From: Marinobacter pelagius
GTDB lineage: Bacteria > Pseudomonadota > Gammaproteobacteria > Pseudomonadales > Oleiphilaceae
Assembly: GCF_003315345.1 (NCBI RefSeq)
Contig: NZ_QNRO01000001.1
Location: 62,001-126,000, forward strand
DNA length: 64,000 nucleotides
Direction: 5' to 3'
Shown here: positions 62,484-64,000 of the stretch, piece by piece
Layout of the letters: each line of letters starts with the position of its first letter
Numbering within the stretch: the stretch's first letter is position 1
Program-made: the position numbers and the translations under genes
Notes under the pieces: generated by a model
Database searches by the model: none
What the model saw: the letters and a program-made list of their open reading frames with translations, nothing else
What the model was told of the DNA's origin: nothing

Positions 62484-63698
62484 CTATACCAGTGCCCCGT
62501 TCACCATGGCCCGGAGTTCCTGGCGAACCGGATAGGATGAGGACGGTATGAGCTGGGTCATGAAGATCACTACCATATCCTCCTTCGGGTCCACGAAGAA
62601 GTTGGTGCTGGCCAGTCCGCCCCAGCCGAATTCTCCCTCCGAGCCGTTGGTCAGGGACTTCGCCACATCTGTCTTCACCGAGAATCCGAGCCCGAACCCG
62701 CTGCCCTCATAGGGTGTTTCGCTGAACGCACCAATGGACAGTGCCGGCAGGTCCCGTTTACCCGGCAGGTGGTTCCGGCGCATGAATTCCAGGGTCTTGC
62801 GGCCAATGATCCTCTGGCCACGGTACTCGCCACCCTGGCAAAGTGCCTGGGCAAAACTGTGATAGTCATCGATGGTAGAGACCAGTCCGCCACCTCCGGA
62901 AAGAAATCTGGGCGGCTTACTGAATCTGGAGCGATCCGGGTCGTCCTGGAGTTTCATGGTGTCACCGGGCTGGTGCAGGTAGCAGGCGGCAAAGCGGTCA
63001 AGCTGATCCGGCCGGACCTGGAAGCCGGTGTCCGTCATGCCCAGTGGCGCGAAAATATGTTCGCGGAAGTAGTCGTCCAGGGGTTTGTCTGCCAGCAGCT
63101 GGACCAGGTAACCCACCACATCGGTTGAAACCGAGTAATTCCATGCGGTGCCGGGCGAAAACTCCAGCGGCAGCTCGGCCAGCCGGTCCACCAGTTTGTC
63201 CAGGGTCAGAATCGAACTTCCGTCCAGCTTGAGCTGACGGTAGGCAGCATCGACATTCGTCCGTTCGAGGAAACCATAGGTCAGGCCGGACATGTGCGTC
63301 AGCAGATCCCGGATGGTCATGGCGGTCGCCGCAGGCTCGGTTTCGAACTCCGGATAGGTTCCACCTTTATAGACGCGCAGATTGCGCCAGGAGGGGATGT
63401 ACTTGTGCACCGGGTCATCCAGGAGGAACCGGCCCTGTTCGTACAGCTGCATCATCGCAATGGAGGTGACCGGCTTGGTCATGGAATAGATCCGGAACAG
63501 GGTATCCCGTCGGGCCGGCCTGTTGCGCTCGACATCCATCAGACCCTGGGCGTTCACCCAGACAATCTGGCCATGTCGCGCCACCAGGGTCACGGCGCAT
63601 GGCAGTTTTCCCGGACGAATGTATTGGTCCTCAAGGTGACGGCTGATTCGCTCCAGACGCTCGAGCGACAGCCCGGCGACGACATCAGATTCCCGCAT
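62484..63698 (-). CDS. Beta-lactamase-fold serine hydrolase (class C/esterase EstB-like)
   Basis: A 404-residue member of the serine beta-lactamase/transpeptidase-like superfamily (EstB/AmpC-like fold). The nucleophile motif SMTK is in [16 protein letters not shown] (about 71-86) and the YxN-type motif reads [13 protein letters not shown]. The usual KTG/HxG motif near the end is not clear, with [14 protein letters not shown] in that area. No signal peptide is seen, so it is probably cytoplasmic and an esterase or peptidase of unknown substrate rather than a resistance enzyme. Confidence 0.85.
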   Translation of the reverse strand: MRESDVVAGLSLERLERISRHLEDQYIRPGKLPCAVTLVARHGQIVWVNAQGLMDVERNRPARRDTLFRIYSMTKPVTSIAMMQLYEQGRFLLDDPVHKYIPSWRNLRVYKGGTYPEFETEPAATAMTIRDLLTHMSGLTYGFLERTNVDAAYRQLKLDGSSILTLDKLVDRLAELPLEFSPGTAWNYSVSTDVVGYLVQLLADKPLDDYFREHIFAPLGMTDTGFQVRPDQLDRFAACYLHQPGDTMKLQDDPDRSRFSKPPRFLSGGGGLVSTIDDYHSFAQALCQGGEYRGQRIIGRKTLEFMRRNHLPGKRDLPALSIGAFSETPYEGSGFGLGFSVKTDVAKSLTNGSEGEFGWGGLASTNFFVDPKEDMVVIFMTQLIPSSSYPVRQELRAMVNGALV

Positions 63699-63769
63699 GG
63701 ACAGATCCTGTGGCTAAAAGCGAAAGCTTAATTTATTCCCGGGGACGGGAGAAGGGCAGGGTAAGAGGG

Positions 63770-63952
63770 TCAGGTGCGCCAGCGGCGGTCCTGGCGGCGG
63801 CTACCCAGGTTCATGGACAGGAAGATGATCGTGTATGCCACCAGGATCGAGGCGCAAATAAACAGCGCCTGAGCCGGCCTTTCGGCAATGATCATCACAG
63901 CCGGGAAGGTAATGGCCAGAACCACAGCAAGTTCCAGGAAGATCTTTTTCAT
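63770..63952 (-). CDS. Small two-helix membrane protein
   Basis: A 60-residue protein with two hydrophobic helices (about 3-25, LELAVVLAITFPAVMII, and 31-48, ALFICASILVAYTIIFLSM) and a basic C-terminal tail RRQDRRWRT. ATG 63952 gives MKKIFLE; six further codons upstream are possible. It is upstream of the hydrolase gene on the same strand, with a 71-bp gap. The function is unknown. Confidence 0.65.
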   Translation of the reverse strand: MKKIFLELAVVLAITFPAVMIIAERPAQALFICASILVAYTIIFLSMNLGSRRQDRRWRT

Positions 63953-64000
63953 GTCGCTACAGGGATACACTGGTGAAAAGGCAGGCGATTGTACCCTGAG

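Overview
The window reads as a chromosomal segment of a marine-type gammaproteobacterium, most likely Marinobacter or a close relative. This is inferred from the moderately high GC content, Pseudomonas-like gene order (proA-nadD-rsfS-rlmH-mrdA-rodA-rlpA-dacA-ybeD-lipB and tRNA-Leu-rnr-rlmB-rpsF-rpsR-membrane protein-rplI-dnaB-alr), a single Anr/Fnr regulator, and a phenylacetate island next to branched-chain-type ABC transporter genes. No phage, insertion sequence, CRISPR array or rRNA was found. Nearly the whole window is tightly packed coding sequence.

Layout. 1-2006: the end of an ABC importer operon (LivG-like, then a hemerythrin-LivF fusion). 2122-14810: the phenylacetate catabolic island, read on the minus strand as paaG-H-I-J-K and then, after a 294-bp promoter gap, paaA-B-C-D-E-Z, with paaY divergent. 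Together these encode activation to phenylacetyl-CoA, epoxidation, isomerisation to oxepin-CoA, ring opening and beta-oxidation. paaF and a dedicated regulator are not seen here. 14858-18341: a haloalkane-dehalogenase-like protein with an Asn nucleophile, two small unknown genes, an AI-2E family membrane protein and an exported peptidoglycan-binding protein. 18419-25726: ilvD, an HDOD regulator, a Lon-N-like protein, a DedA-PAP2 fusion and two adjacent membrane proteins with degenerate GGDEF domains. 25873-34880: proA/nadD and the cell-elongation operon ending in lipB.

34887-43303: a canonical diguanylate cyclase, an ABC1 kinase, a YqaA-type membrane protein, a glutaredoxin, a PPi-type phosphofructokinase, mpl, ubiX and an acyl-CoA dehydrogenase. 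43444-54033: a large lipoprotein, tRNA-Leu(CAG), rnr, rlmB, the S6/S18/L9 operon, dnaB and alr. 54048-63952: an RmlD-like protein, anr with FNR boxes, fabB, ylqF, a Spy-like periplasmic protein, lipA, an O-acetylhomoserine sulfhydrylase, a charged exported protein, a serine beta-lactamase-fold hydrolase and a small membrane protein.

The most notable observations are: (i) the hemerythrin-LivF fusion beside the paa island; (ii) paired TGATAC...GTRTCA arms, 27-28 bp apart, laid over sigma70-like promoters of both paa operons, a layout resembling the PaaX operator of E. coli; (iii) the Asp-to-Asn nucleophile in the dehalogenase homologue; (iv) a tandem of degenerate GGDEF membrane proteins behind a DedA-PAP2 fusion; and (v) a perfect FNR box, with a second weaker one 42 bp away, in front of anr. 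No wholly new system could be demonstrated from sequence alone.
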